Shown here: piece by piece, positions 1 to 40,220 of the stretch | Numbering within the stretch: position 1 is the stretch's first letter | How the letters are laid out: each line of letters opens with the position of its first letter | Assembly: GCF_963576545.1 (NCBI RefSeq) | Contig: NC_083636.1 | Coordinates: forward strand, 5,380,356-5,444,355 | DNA: 64,000 bases | Source: Limanda limanda | Taxonomy: Eukaryota; Chordata; Actinopteri; Pleuronectiformes; Pleuronectidae | Direction of reading: 5' to 3' | Notes under the pieces: generated by a model | What the model was told of the DNA's origin: nothing | Database searches by the model: none | Seen by the model: only the letters and a program-made list of their open reading frames with translations | Translations under genes and position numbers: made by a program

Positions 1-1983
1 CTGCTCGTGTTTGTATTGTAACTGAAACTGGACAGTTGCTCCTTCAGGGTGGAGACCAGCAGTTTGTTGTTAGCAGTTGAAGATGGAGCGAGTTGTGCGT
101 GAGGCGCGGCACATTGTGACGAGTCGTGATTTAAGTCAGACGGCGGATGCCACTTGCTCTTAACACTCGGCTGAGTCTTCATGAGCAGTTGAGTGGAACG
201 AGGTCACAGCTCAGCCTCTTCCTCTACTTAACCACCCAGAGCCGACACCCCCGACCAGGCTCACCACACACACACACACAGAAATCACACACTTGTGGGC
301 ACACAGATTTGCACTAGTTCTTCGATCTTACTGATATGGTGTCATAAAGACCTTGAATCCTTCCTACTGACCTTACAGTCTCGTAAAAGAAAGTAAACAA
401 CACCATAGTTGTTGTGTTTTTATATTTCACTTCCCTCTAAGTCCTTCTCATCACAACCTTGTTTACCATCAACTACAATCGGCTTCTTCTTGTGGCGTAA
501 AAGGATAAAATCCAGGTGAAAATTTGGCCTCCGAGAATAAAAGTCAATCCAAACCACGTCAATAAAACCGAACAATGAGGATTACACCCTCCGCTACATC
601 AAAGACGTCGATGACAAGTTGATGAAAGCCGGGGACGCGATGAACAAAAGTCCCTTTCTTGCCGGAGTCTTCCCGGAGTCTCTCGTCCTCCCAGAGCCAA
701 AACCACATGTGAGGACAGAGACGGTCCTTTATCATCAGCCAATCCTTACATCTCCAACTGCAGTGCTTCCCCTTCAGTCCACAGACACACACACACACAC
801 GCTGACTGTGCTTTTATTTTGTTGGTTTGTCGTCCTCTGGTCGGTGCGTCCCAGTCATCTTCTGTGTGTATTGTTCCAGATCAGAAAAACATGTGCATTG
901 TTTTCCGACGGCCACACACACGCCAACAAACGCATTGTGACTCTGATAATCTGTCCCTCAGGTCTTTCACCTTCGGGGACAAACACAGATTTGCCTTTGT
1001 TTGAGTTAAATGAAGGCAGGCGATGGCGAGACGTGTCCTCGGGCTTTTCCCATTAGCACGAGACCCATCAGTGGTCGTGTCTGCGGGTTTTCGAACTCGC
1101 AGACAACTCGGACCGTCCCTTCGATCACAGGCGCCGCAACTCTCCGAGCAGCTGGAGGAGATTAGGCTCCGGGGTCGGGAAGACATTTTACACTTCGGAT
1201 GACAATGGTGGGACTTGTGTGTCTGTTGTTCTTCGCGGGAAAAGAGGACGGCTGGTGGTGGTGGTGGTGGTAGGGGGGGGTTCCTTTATCATCGGAACCA
1301 CTGCCGACTCGCATTTTCCACAGCCTCTAACCGCCTGGTTTCCTCCCTGAGAATCCTAAACCAACAACAAGGCCTCCAGTGTCTCTCCCAAAGAAAACAC
1401 ACATAAAGCACAGAAAGTTGTTTTCTTGGAAGTCGGGAAACTAACGTGAAGAAGGTGTAAATGTTTTACAAGAAATGGAACACACTCTTAATACGCTGTA
1501 AATGAGCCGGTGGGGCGCTGATGTCATGCAGCGGCGTTTTGGGTACGGCCGTGTTTTAGGTTGTGGGTCGCCTGGAGACCGACACACAACACACACACAC
1601 ACACATATAGGAGAGAGAGAGAGAGGGAGAGAGAGAGAGAGGTGGACCTCAGGCCCCTCTTCCTGTGTGGGAGTAATAAAGGTCCATTCCGCGGCTCGGG
1701 TCTTTGATGGACCTCGCTGTAGTCACTTTGCATGACATCACCGCTGCATGGCTCTAATGGACGCACAAAGAGCCAGTGTGTGTGTGGAGTCCCAGGGGAA
1801 CAGTTAAGGCTCTCTAACGTCAATCAACCCTCAAATGGATAGGGGGGGGGGAGGGAAGCTGTCTCCAGGTAGCAATTAGAAGCCCTTTTCCCCCCCTACC
1901 CTTGTACTGGTAGTTCAAGGAAGTGTAACTAATGTGTAGAACTAATTAAGTTGTGCCTCACGACAAGTTTCGTAAACAAGTCT

Positions 1984-2825
1984 TCAATTCTTCTTAGTTT
2001 TATCGTGAAGAAAACTTCAATATTTATACAGCCGGGTCTTTTTTTATCTTATTCCCCCTGTTACATACAGTTAACTTTAACGTATTTTAGAAATTTAATT
2101 TCTTTCAATCACACAAGTCGAGTGTTTCTCAACACAAAACACAAACAGTGATACTTTCATATCCACGTGCAGGATCTGTTTGTAAAGATGAGACTGATGA
2201 GCTTTGGATTCAGAGGAATTTCCCCTTCTACTTTTTTCTTTTCTTTTCCTCTCAGACCCCCAAGTTATCAATTCTTCTTAGTTTTTATCGTGAAGAAAAC
2301 TTCAATATTCTTACAGCCGGGTTTTTTTTTTATCAAATTCACCCTGTTACATTCAGTTAACTTTAACGTATTTTAGAAGGAAGAGTCTGATTTGTTTAGT
2401 TACTTTTTGATTTTGATGCAATTTACCTTGCGTCCGTCTCATGTTAAAACCTTCTCTGCAGTGAAGGCTTTTATTTTGAAATGTAAAGTCCGAGTTTAAT
2501 CAAACGAGTCGAATGTTTCTCAACACAAAACACAAACAGTGATACTTTCTTATTCTATTTTATTTTTCTCTTGAGCTGTATATATATATATTTTTAGATA
2601 TATATATTTTATTTTCTATTTTAAATTTTTGTTATTCTATTTTATACTATTTCTATCTTATTTTTTGGGTTGTAATTATTGAGCATTGCTAGAAGAGAGC
2701 CTGTGACTAGATATTGCCAGCGACTACTTGATGTTATTTTTGTGCATTTGATAATAAAAATCTTGAATCTTGAATCCGTTTGTCGAGATGAGGCTGATGA
2801 GCTTTGGATTCAGAGGAATTTCCTC
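1984..2825 (+). repeat. Local duplication, second copy split by a retrotransposon tail
   Basis: Three blocks occur twice in the same order: 1984-2092 with 2268-2379, 2112-2158 with 2505-2550, and 2173-2223 with 2776-2825. The second copy is broken between blocks two and three by 2551-2775, an AT-rich segment ending in AATAAAAATCTTGAATC-type units. Confidence 0.75.
2551..2775 (+). mobile_element. LINE-like 3' end with TCTTGAA tail
   Basis: AT-rich, ends in GATAATAAAAATC followed by repeated TTGAATC units. Such short tandem tails are typical of CR1/L2-clade non-LTR retrotransposons. It lies exactly between two blocks that adjoin in the other copy of the local duplication, as expected for an insertion. 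Confidence 0.55.
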
Positions 2826-3444
2826 CTTCAACTTTGTTCTTCTCTTTACTGAGGCGTCCTCTCACACATACCTTAGGCCATCATTTGAGAAGTGACAGTG
2901 TATAGCATGATAACACTGGGGCCTGTGTGTGTTCTGTGTGTGTGGGGGGGGGGGCCACACAGGAGACAAGCCCTTCAGGAGGTGGCAGCTATACGGGATA
3001 GAAACGGTAACATTGGGTTTAGGTTTCAGAGAAGCAGCCTCCTAATGCAGACTTCTAGACGTTGTGTTTTTTTTGAACGCCTCCGGGGACACACATTTAT
3101 TTTAAAGCTTCAAATAATCCCTTTAGGGTTTTAATGGCATCTGCTGGTGTGATCTTACAGCAGCTCAACACTGTGTGTGGACAGACGGGAACACCGTGGC
3201 CTGTCTGTGAAGTGCGATGACGCGCTCTCTCTCTCTCCGGGACTGATTCCATTCTTCTTCTTCACTCGTTACACACACCTGTACACGTTTCTGTGGCTCG
3301 GTGCAGGAAGTAGTTACCGACTCTCTCAGCGCGATTGGTCACGCAGGGAAAAGCAAAAGCCCACAACAAAGGGAAAAGCTCTGAGCTGAGAGGATGAAGG
3401 AGGCAAACGCTGGTCAAACAGCATTTTGGGGAAAAACTGACATT

Positions 3445-4387
3445 GTTGTAACTTGCTGAGACTCGTGGTGCTTCAGGGTTTTATTCTTTACTTCCCAGGC
3501 GGTGAGTGATTGACAGCTGTCATGTCGGGCTGGAAGGTCAAAGATGGAACTGTTTGTGATTAGTGTGCTAATCGTTGAATAGCAGCCTGTGAGCTGAAAG
3601 GCGTAAATTATTATAAAAGTGTGACATGACAACATATTAACAATGTTTTCCACTTCGTTTTCACCAATTGTATTGACTGCTGCTGTGGTTGATTGATAAT
3701 TAAGATAAGTTAAATGTGTATTCACCTCGGAAGTTCCCATTTCCCGACTTTTGAAGTCCGACTTTCGTATGTTCATGTCTTTTAAAGTACACATTGACAC
3801 CTCTGTCCAGTATTAACGTAACAACCAAAAGCAAAGAAAAGGAATCAGTTGTGACGGGTAAACAAATGATTCAAAAACATCTGTGCATGTTAATCATAAA
3901 AACATCTGTATTGTTTGTTAAAGAGACGGTTTGTACAGTTTGCACGTAACACAAGTTCAAAGTTGTAACTTGCTGAGACTCGAGGAGCTTCAGGGTTTTT
4001 CTGCCACATTATTCTTTACTTCCCAGGCGATGAGTGATTGACAGCTGTCATGTCGAGCTGGAAGGTCAAAGATGGAACTGTTTGTGATTAGTGTGCTAAT
4101 TGTTGAATAGCAGCCTGTGAGCTAAAAGGCGTAAATGTGCATGTGTTTAGACGTTGGAATGTGGAAAAAACATGGACGCTGTTAACAAATTGTGTTTTAT
4201 TTGTTGTGTTCAGTTGTTTAAACGACACCTTGACACCTCTGTCCAATATTAACGTAGAAAAGGAATCAGTTGTGACCGGTAAACAAATGATTCAAAAACA
4301 TCTGTGCATGTTGATCATAAAAACATCTGTATTATATCTATTAAAAAGACGGTTTGTACAATTTGCACGTAGCAGAAGTTAAAAGTT
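3445..4387 (+). repeat. Tandem duplication of ~0.5 kb
   Basis: Unit 1 (3445-3960) and unit 2 (3962-4387) both begin GTTGTAACTTGCTGAGACTC. They share the segments around TGAGTGATTGACAGCTGTCA and CAAATGATTCAAAAACATC and the same order of blocks. Unit 2 lacks ~100 bases of the middle. The high identity implies recent origin. Confidence 0.85.
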
Positions 4388-5583
4388 GAAGTCAGGAGCT
4401 TCCATTAAGAGCCACTTGTAAATTGATGTGAATGAATTTTTAAAAATGATGAGATCGAATGCACCAACATTTTCGTAGCTGCTGATCTGACATGAAATTT
4501 ACACATGAACACACTATTCTATCATTATTAATTATTCCTGCTGCAATATGGAAAATTGCAGCGGAAGTGGATTCGTGGTGAACGGCCGGACGATAATGGA
4601 CTCACTAGAAAATTAATCTCGGGACTGGGTCTCGCTGGTTTGACCCTGAAAATACTTCCTGGTCCATCTCGAGGTGATAAGTTACTCGGTGAAGAGTGTT
4701 TTCAATGACTCGCTGGAGGACGTGGACCCGCGGACGCTGGACAGACAAGTGGGACACTCACGCCTTGATTTAGCTTTGGAAAATGGAAATGCTAATTGCT
4801 CGTTTGACATTGGAGATGAATGGCCAGATAACTGCTGGAAGACTTCCTAATGGCTCGAGAAACGCCTCGTTCATCACCCAATGACAGCTGGGCGACATAA
4901 ATAAGCTTATTATTACATGTCGCAGATTTCTTTGCTGCAGTTAGAGTTTACGGAACTGGTTCTCCCGCTCATGTTTGAACCATAGACTGTAAATTAAAGA
5001 TGGACGACGTGTCTCCACTTGCTCCCATGTTCCAGAAAGGAGGCCAGAATATCCTTGGGTATGGAAATTGCAATCTTGCGGTGATGACATCATTTGAGTC
5101 TCCGCCGTAATTATCAGGAGACAGAGTCTGTCTCAGCTGTCAATCATGACTGTTCACCTTGGTTACTAGGAAATGTCATTAATTCTCAATAAATGGAAAT
5201 CTGTTTATTCCACTTCAATTCTTAATTTCACTTTGAAAAAGATCAGGAGAAGTCCCTGGTTACATATTGCGTACACGTTGCCATGGTGACTGCGAGATTA
5301 GCACTAATATAAAAGAGCTATATGTAGGAGCTGCTGTGTCAGTGGCACCTGTCGCACTGTCTCCTATTAAAACACACGTACAGTTACTGTAAAACATAAA
5401 CAGACGCTCATGCATTCACACACAAGATCCAGAAACACGTGCAGAGACGAACAAACAAACACACAAACACACACACAGACACACACACAGGCATGAAACT
5501 GGCACAAAAATAAAAAAATGCATGTATTCATGCCGTGGACCCTTTGTGCACACACACTCTCCCATGGATGCCACAAAGACTTA

Positions 5584-5620
<37 letters not shown>

Positions 5621-6731
5621 TCTGCCACTCTCTCGGCATCACTCTGCGTATTCCCCCCCCTCCTCTGCCGTAAGGCTCGCTGTCTTTCATGCAGCTGATC
5701 GTCTTAATATCCTCCTTTTTCACTGTAACAACAGTTTCTGTCAAAGCACACACACACACACACACACACAGACACACACACAGGCGAGTGCCAGCAGTGC
5801 TTGTGATGATTCATTTTATCTGTTGTGGCACAGCGGGGGGGCGAGTGTTGGAAAACCTCCGAGCTGTCTAGAATAATGTCTGCCTCTCCTAAACTCTCTC
5901 TCTCCACCGGGAGGGACGAGCGAGAGTTTTATTACAACTGAGTGACAATAACAATGGAGCCGTTTTACAATGCGGCGAGGATTTATTTAGTGTCACGATA
6001 AAACTTTAGGAACAGTTAATGAATGATTTACAGATTCACTTACAGATCATTAATAAGCCATTAGAGTAAATTAAACTATTCTTGTTATGTTGATCTTTCA
6101 TTGTCTGAAAACTTTCCAATATCAAGAGGAAGAAGATGAAATGTTAAAAAGCCAAACTTGTTACTTTTCAAATATGTAAACAGGTTATTGTTGATCTGTA
6201 GAAAATGTTTTGTGTGATTAAGCATCAATGAAGTCGTTACTGATGACCTATTTAATGTGAACTGTCTCGTGTTAAAAGCTTCATCTATTATTCATCTTAT
6301 TTTGAAAAGGTGGCACAGAGTTTTGATCTTGATCCTATGTTTTTTTTGGGAGGGTGTTGGGGGGGGTTGACGTACAGTACATTTCTTTTCAGATGCTGAT
6401 CAGTCGAGGGAATTCATGTCGGCGCAGGGACGGGTTTCTAAAACATCTGGAGATTTATCTTTGCTCAGAATATACAGTAGGATCCCAGTGAGGTTTCTCT
6501 TCCAAGGAAAGTCTGCATGATTAACATTAGAATTATCAAATCGTGCTCGTAGAATTTTTAACAAGTACAGTTTTAATTAGAATCACACTTATTACTCCGC
6601 CAAGGCCATGAAATCAGTATCTCCGCTGCAGAAGAATGATAAACCAAATAAAATCTGATGAAAACACATTTCAATCTGCTAGATTTAGATGTTTCAAAAT
6701 CAAATTGTGGACTCATGAATTATTCATTTTG

Positions 6732-6982
6732 CCAAGGAGGTTATGTTTTCACCCGTGTCTTTGTTTGCTGGTTTGTAAGGAAACTACACAAAATAACTTT
6801 ACCACGAAAGTTAGTGGAAGGATGTAGGTCCGGAAAGAAGCCATTGAAATTTTATGTGGATGTTGGGAACAATACAAAATTGGACAAACTTAGATACCGA
6901 TATCGATGAGTTTCGCAAAAATCTGTTTACTAGTTTTTGCATAATCCTGCTGACGAACAAACTTAAAACATAACCTCCTTGG
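6732..6982. mobile_element. MITE-like element with 18-bp inverted ends
   Basis: Starts CCAAGGAGGTTATGTTTT (6732-6749) and ends with its exact reverse complement (6965-6982). It is 251 bp with no coding capacity. The same end sequence recurs near 58202 and, diverged, at 60838, and resembles a very common teleost dispersed repeat. Confidence 0.65.
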
Positions 6983-7143
6983 TGGAGATAATAATATAAA
7001 AAAAATAGATTTAATTTGGACAGTAATTCCCTGAAACCATCGAGTCATATTCATCTCTCCGATGAAAACACATTTCAATCTGCTTGATTTAGATTTTTAT
7101 GTGGATCCAAACCAAATTGTGGAGCCATGAATTATTAATTTCG

Positions 7144-7418
7144 CCGAGGAGGTTATGTTTTCACCCGTGTCTTTGTTTGCTGGTTTGTAAGGAAGCTACA
7201 CAAAAATAACTTTCCCATGAAACTTGGTGGAAGGATGTTGGTCTGGAAAGAAGACATTGGAATTTGATTTGGAGGCTGGGAAATGATTTTGGGCGTTTTT
7301 CACCAAAACCGGACAAACTTAGATACTGATTTCGATATTCGCAGAAATCTGTTGACTTAGTTTTTGTATAATCCTGTTGACAAACAAACAAACAAGAGTT
7401 TAAACATAATTTCCTTGG
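7144..7418. mobile_element. Second, diverged copy of the CCAAGGAGG element
   Basis: Starts CCGAGGAGGTTATGTTT; its end, AAACATAATTTCCTTGG (7402-7418), is an imperfect reverse complement. The interior aligns with the copy at 6732-6982. Confidence 0.55.
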
Positions 7419-7955
7419 CGGACATAATATAAAAAATATATAATTAATTTTGACGGTTATTCCCTGAAACCATTGAGTCATATTCATATCTCCGTCCTGT
7501 TCCCTTCCTGAGTTTAACTCTTCAGTTCCACGACAGGCATATTTGCAGACGACCCCTAACTTCCTCCACAAATAGCCGAGCTGCGGTGACGAGTTATTCC
7601 AACGTATCGTGCTCTCGCCCGCGTGCCCGTGGCTTCGTGGTCGTTCCAGAGCCGCGTGTGTTCAAACAGGTGCCGTTAGAAAACCTGTAACTGATCCCGA
7701 AGGGCAGCTCACTGTGAACGCACCCTGAAGGCCACTGAAGAGCAGGCCCATTAACACACGGCCCCTTATGTAAAACCCGATCCCCCCCATCTCCGCTGAT
7801 ACGTGTCCAGATAAGACTCCGACACACTAACACACACACACACACACACACACACTCCACAGGGGAGGAGGGGTTCTCACTCATTCCTCTCATACTTTAC
7901 GGAGCTGTCGAGATAAGTTTGCTTTGAGAAGGAAGCGATTGTCGTGAGGTGTCAG

Positions 7956-7968
7956 AGGTCAAAGGTGA
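7956..7968 (+). promoter_or_regulatory. DR1-type nuclear-receptor half-site pair
   Basis: AGGTCA-A-AGGTGA: two AGGTCA half-sites spaced by one base with a single mismatch, the DR1 form bound by RXR homodimers, PPAR-RXR and HNF4. Confidence 0.35.
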
Positions 7969-9608
7969 CGCACGGTGGGGGGATGGGGGGGTTATCAGGA
8001 GGTGACATCATGACCTGATCCCTGTCTTCACCTCTCAGGAGGCAGCTGGTTGTGTGTTGTCTCCTGTCAACACAAGATTTGTATCCCGCACACTCTCCGC
8101 TCCTCCGAAACTCGCCTTGAAGTAAAAGTAAATTAAAGTTACAACACCTTTTTTTTTTTCTTAATCATTCTCTGGGAGGAAACTACGGTTGATTGAGTTT
8201 GAGATCGTAAAAAAAGAAAAGAAAAGAAAAGTAGAACGTTCTATTCCTGGCCGTGTTTCTTCCTGTAAGGGCGTTTCTTTTTTTAAAGAGAGAATTCTGT
8301 GAGTGTAACTTTCTCCGTGTTGAAAAGAAACACACAAAAAGGAGAAGGTGCCCTTGAACTGGAAAGCGAGTGAAGTTCCACACGAGGTTTGTGCGTTGAG
8401 GAGCGGAGCGCCAGGATTTGATGTCTCCGTTTGAAGTGTCTTTATGTGCAGAGTCTGTGCTCTGACTCGCTGAATCCAGCTAAGCCCGTCTTAAGCAGAG
8501 TTCTCCACTGTCTGCGCTCGTCTTCCCTCTTCTCCTCCGCTCACTCGGGGGACAGATCTATCGCTTTTCACTTCGCCCGCCGTGCGTTGTTGTCGTAGAA
8601 TACTAATAGTTTACAGCACCTGCTCCGGAGCCAGTAACGACTCTTTCTATTAAAGTGAAACACGAGTGAGGAGGAGGACAACAGGGAGCCGGGCCGACGC
8701 ACAACACAAACAACTTTGTATATCTCATCGCTGATTGTAGACAATAATCAAATATATGGGAATTAGGTTGATTTATTGAATATGAATCTGTCTGGTTTTT
8801 TTTTCCAGTGGTTATTGTTGTGCCTGTAGTGCAGAACAGACTGATCGATTAGTTGATTGACAGGAGATTAAAAGACTGCAATATTTTATACATGATCCAT
8901 CATAACACTTTAATAGTTCCAGCTTCTCAAAGCAACTTTAAGATGTGACAGAACCTGTGATGGCTCTTTTTTACCATATTTTGAAATCCAAAAATATGAT
9001 TAGGGAAATAAGTTTATAGGAAAAGGACACATAAAATGTATATATTTGGGACTTTAATATCTATATATTTGCTATATTTGTAATTTCATCAGTTTTACTT
9101 CATTTTAATTGTAGTATTGTTTCTTTGTTTTACCCTGTTGCTATGCAAATATAGCTAATTGTAATTATTATCAATAGTATATAAATCTAGTTATTCATTT
9201 AAAAGCTTCCAATCAAATCTTTATGAAAGTATTGAGCACTTTTGATTTACAACGTAGAAATGTTTTGTTATAAAGAAGTGAGTTCACAAATTACCTTTTT
9301 TTAAACAAGTTTTCAACCACAAACTTAAAACTTCTTTAATATTTTAGTGGAGTTCACAAAATTTTTGCGTGAAACATAAAATATGAACCTAATATATAGT
9401 TTATCTTTTACCAGTAGCCCTTTACTAAAGAACCCAGCAGCCCTCCGCTCTGCAGGACCCGACTCTCCTCTGAGGAAACATTAATTCAACATCCGTACAT
9501 GTTTGAATATTTCATCAATGTGCCCGAGCCAGCGGGGGGGGACACGGGACAAATAATCACATACGTGCAGAATCTGACACCCACGAGCACAGAGACACAC
9601 ACACACAA

Positions 9609-9640
<32 letters not shown>

Positions 9641-12600
9641 TGTACTGGATGTACTGATCCAATGTCCTCAAAAACATGTTGCGTCACTTCAGGAGCTGGT
9701 GTCGGTTTGTTGTTCTTTTGTCCCACATTTCCCGTCCTTGATGTTTAAATGTCCCTCGTCTGTCCCTCTCCCTCAAGTCTGTCAAAGTTTTTAAAAAGGG
9801 GAAGTCTCCTCCGAAGACAGAAACAGTGAGTAAGAGAGAGAGAGGATCATCGGGGGGGTTTCCCAAAGACGTGTGTACACCCAGCTGGAGGGTCACATGC
9901 GTGTGTGTGTGTGTGTGTTGAAGTGGTGGTGGGCACATGTATTCTATTTCCAGAACCAGCCCTGAGCCACTTTAATCCCCCCCGCCTTGCCTCCTCCGTG
10001 GGCATGGTCCGAAGAGAAAGAAAGAAAAAGGTCCCCCCCCCCCTCGGCCTGCCCACCCTACCCCACCGTGGGGGGGGGCAGTGTCTCTGAGATTGTGTTG
10101 CAGGTTGAACTGGAAATAGATTGTGAGAGGAAGAGACTTCAGACAGAAGGTTTGAGAGAATCTCAGGCTCTGTTAGCTACGGGGGGGAAAGAGACTCAGA
10201 CGTTTAACTGAGGTAAGGCCCTGTGTTGTGTGCATGCGTGTGTGTGTGGGGGGGGGGGGGACGACACACACTGAGATGTGGGTGTGTGTGCACACGCCGC
10301 CACAGCTGGTCCCAAACAAGTGATGCAGCTCTATTGGTCCCTTTGTGTCATCGAGACGCTTTTCTTAAAAAATCAGCTTATTCCCGGCGGAAAAAAGCCT
10401 TTTTTTATAAATAAATAAACATTCTTATTCTCCCGTGTGTCGGCTTTGAATTTAGATATTGCAAATTATACATTTTTGACAGTTTAAAACTCCAACTCCA
10501 TCAATATTCTGAAGCTTTCCTTTCGTTAATATTGAAATTATGTGTCAAATACCAGGAGAAAGGCTCTGCAGCATAATAACCACAGAATAATCTCATTATT
10601 TCTGATTTCCTGAAGCTTAAGCCTCTCGTGTGTGTACGTTGCATTCAGTCTGTATTTGTGTAAACAGGGTGTGAGGAGCCGGCCAGGGGTTTGTTGGTGT
10701 CGGGGTGTGAATTGAACATTTTCATGACGTGGACGGCTTTAACCTTTTCAACCCACGATGCCCGGGCACTGGATTCATCTCTCAATAGCAGGGCAAAGCA
10801 TTCAGGTTCCCATGACAACAGCACATACGTGATGCTGACTGCTGTGGACGTGTGTGTTTTTGAAATGATGCAGAAGACAGTTTCGATGGAAGCGTGACGT
10901 GTCGTCGCTCCGGGCGAAGATGAACGTGGCGTTGCTGATATTTGAAGTTTTCTTATGAGGAATCAAACGTAAGATGACCAGATGCCAGAAGGTGAAATGA
11001 AGAGGGAGGAGCCACAGAAGCTCCATGTGCTCACTCTGACATATCTACTGTATGTCAGACGCATGGGGTAATCCTCTGTATTGTAGTATACAGTACAGTG
11101 TGTAAGTTTACTGCACAGGAATACTTCTGTTTGTGTAGTAAAGTGTAGATACTTTAAGGCCGGGTTTGGACAAAGGTTTTGAAATGATGTTCAGGCTCGA
11201 GTCACAAAAAGAAGAATATCTGTTTGGTTCTGCAAATTTTCTCTTGGAATCAGACAGAAAATTGTCTTTTGACCTTTATGGTTTGATAACAGATAGTTCA
11301 CTTTGTTCTGGTGTTTTTTCTCGGTAGTGTCAGATAACTTTTGACTTTCCTGGTTCAATGCATTTGATTATTAATCGCTGCAGCAGTTAGAGCTGCAGGT
11401 GTGTATCGATCACAACGAGAGAAATGAGGACGTGAGATAAAACAAATATCTGAAGTTCAGGTTTTTATTCATTTCAATTATTTCAGAAAATGGGGTTAAA
11501 AAATACATGTCACGGTTTCTCAGAGGAGAGTTTTTCGATTTGATTAATGATCAATTAGGTTTCCATCAATTGACCGATGGATTCCAAGATTAATCTTTGC
11601 AGGAAATTAGGAAAATAATCAATAGTTTCAGACCCAGAATTAATGAGGGACATTTCTCTCTCTATGCCTCTGTCCACAGTTTGGGTTGTGCTGTGTATAT
11701 ATATATATATCGTGTTTTGGAGAGCACATTGTTATCAGTGGTGTGTACAACTCCATGTTCTCCCATTGTACACAACTAATGCACAAACGAGAGCAGAGGA
11801 AGATAGGCTCTGTTTGCCTCATCGTTAGAAGAACAACATGTCTTGACCGATCCCTGCAGACGGAGACAGGCCTGCTCTGTTATGGAAGAAGCTAAATTTA
11901 GAGCTGAAACGTGTTTGTGTGCTGTCTGAGTCTCGTGTGCAGTAACTTAATGAAAACACGTCTGGCTATACGACCCATGCGGCTGCCGTGCCAACTCTCT
12001 ACGCTCTGTTGTGGCTGAAACGGTTTTCTGTTTCTCTCTCTTCCTCCTCCAGTCTCGTGTAATGTTTTCATTGCCCCAGTCAAGCAGGGTTGTGCTTTTT
12101 TTACTTTTTTGTTTTTTTACTCAGATGGTGCTAATGGTTCGTTAGCTTCTGTGCCTTCTAGTGCATTTAGTGTTTTAGGATAAACTCCTCTGGAAACACC
12201 ATGTAGCTAGTTGGAATAATTAGTCTCCCATCGCTCGGTGCTCTTATCAAAAAGCCAGTGGAGGTCACGTAGAGATGTATTTTATCTCTTTTCAGAGAGG
12301 CAGGAAGCGGCGATTGAAGCGAGACCCAAGGCTGCTAAAACAAATGCTGTATCTTCATTCCGCTGTACTGTTAAATCTTGCAGGCGAGTTGTGCTGGAGC
12401 TGAACATTTGGCAGCCAGCGGGGCTTGTTGAGCGCATGAATAAAAGAGTTCCTGGGGTGGAGTGGTGCAGGATCCTGCTGCGCCAGATTTAGATCTGAAA
12501 CAGAAGGGGGGGAGTAGGAGGGAGGAGAGGAGAGATGGAGGGAGAAGTGAACGAAGGCAAAGAGAGCTGCTGCGGCTGACCATCTGTATCCAGGATCACA

Positions 12601-12883
12601 AGTCACAACATCCTTTCTCACTCGCTGCTTTGCACAAATTGTTCAGGACAATCTGCGAGAAACAACTCTTCTATGATTTTTATATCTCAAAAACCTCTCT
12701 CCCTCCTCTGCAGTCCTGGCGCTCGCTCAACACTCAATGTCACCGGGAAAAACTATGCTGCATCAGATAAAGCTAAATGTGTCCGACCCGTGTGCCGTCG
12801 CCCTGTGTGGCCTTGTGTGTGCGCTCGAGCTGCTTTGTGACCTGTCGGGCGTGTGTGTGTGTTTGTGTGTGTTGATGTTCCAG

Positions 12884-40220
<27,337 letters not shown>

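Larger units (their letters stand above)
6655..7494 (+). repeat. Tandem pair of ~0.42-kb units, each holding a MITE-like element
   Basis: Units 6655-7058 and 7059-7494 both start GATGAAAACACATTTCAATC and both end in CCCTGAAACCAT...GAGTCATATTCAT. Confidence 0.75.
1..12883. other. Non-coding DNA upstream of the first visible rxra exon
   Basis: I see no convincing exon here; open frames are short and run through simple repeats. It most likely belongs to a 5' rxra intron, because the N-terminal receptor exons must lie further upstream. Contents: CA/GA repeats at 1580-1642, 5584-5620, 5748-5783, 7830-7855 and 9597-9640; the local duplications and mobile fragments listed separately; a DR1 element at 7956; and a segment at 4980-5160 like the teleost dispersed repeat that begins ATAGACTGTA. 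Confidence 0.6.

Noticed and set aside
619..1056. 145-codon plus-strand frame near the window start
   Set aside because: Runs through a CA repeat into Thr-His units, with no domain and no splice or promoter context; overlapping frames on the other strand are equally long.
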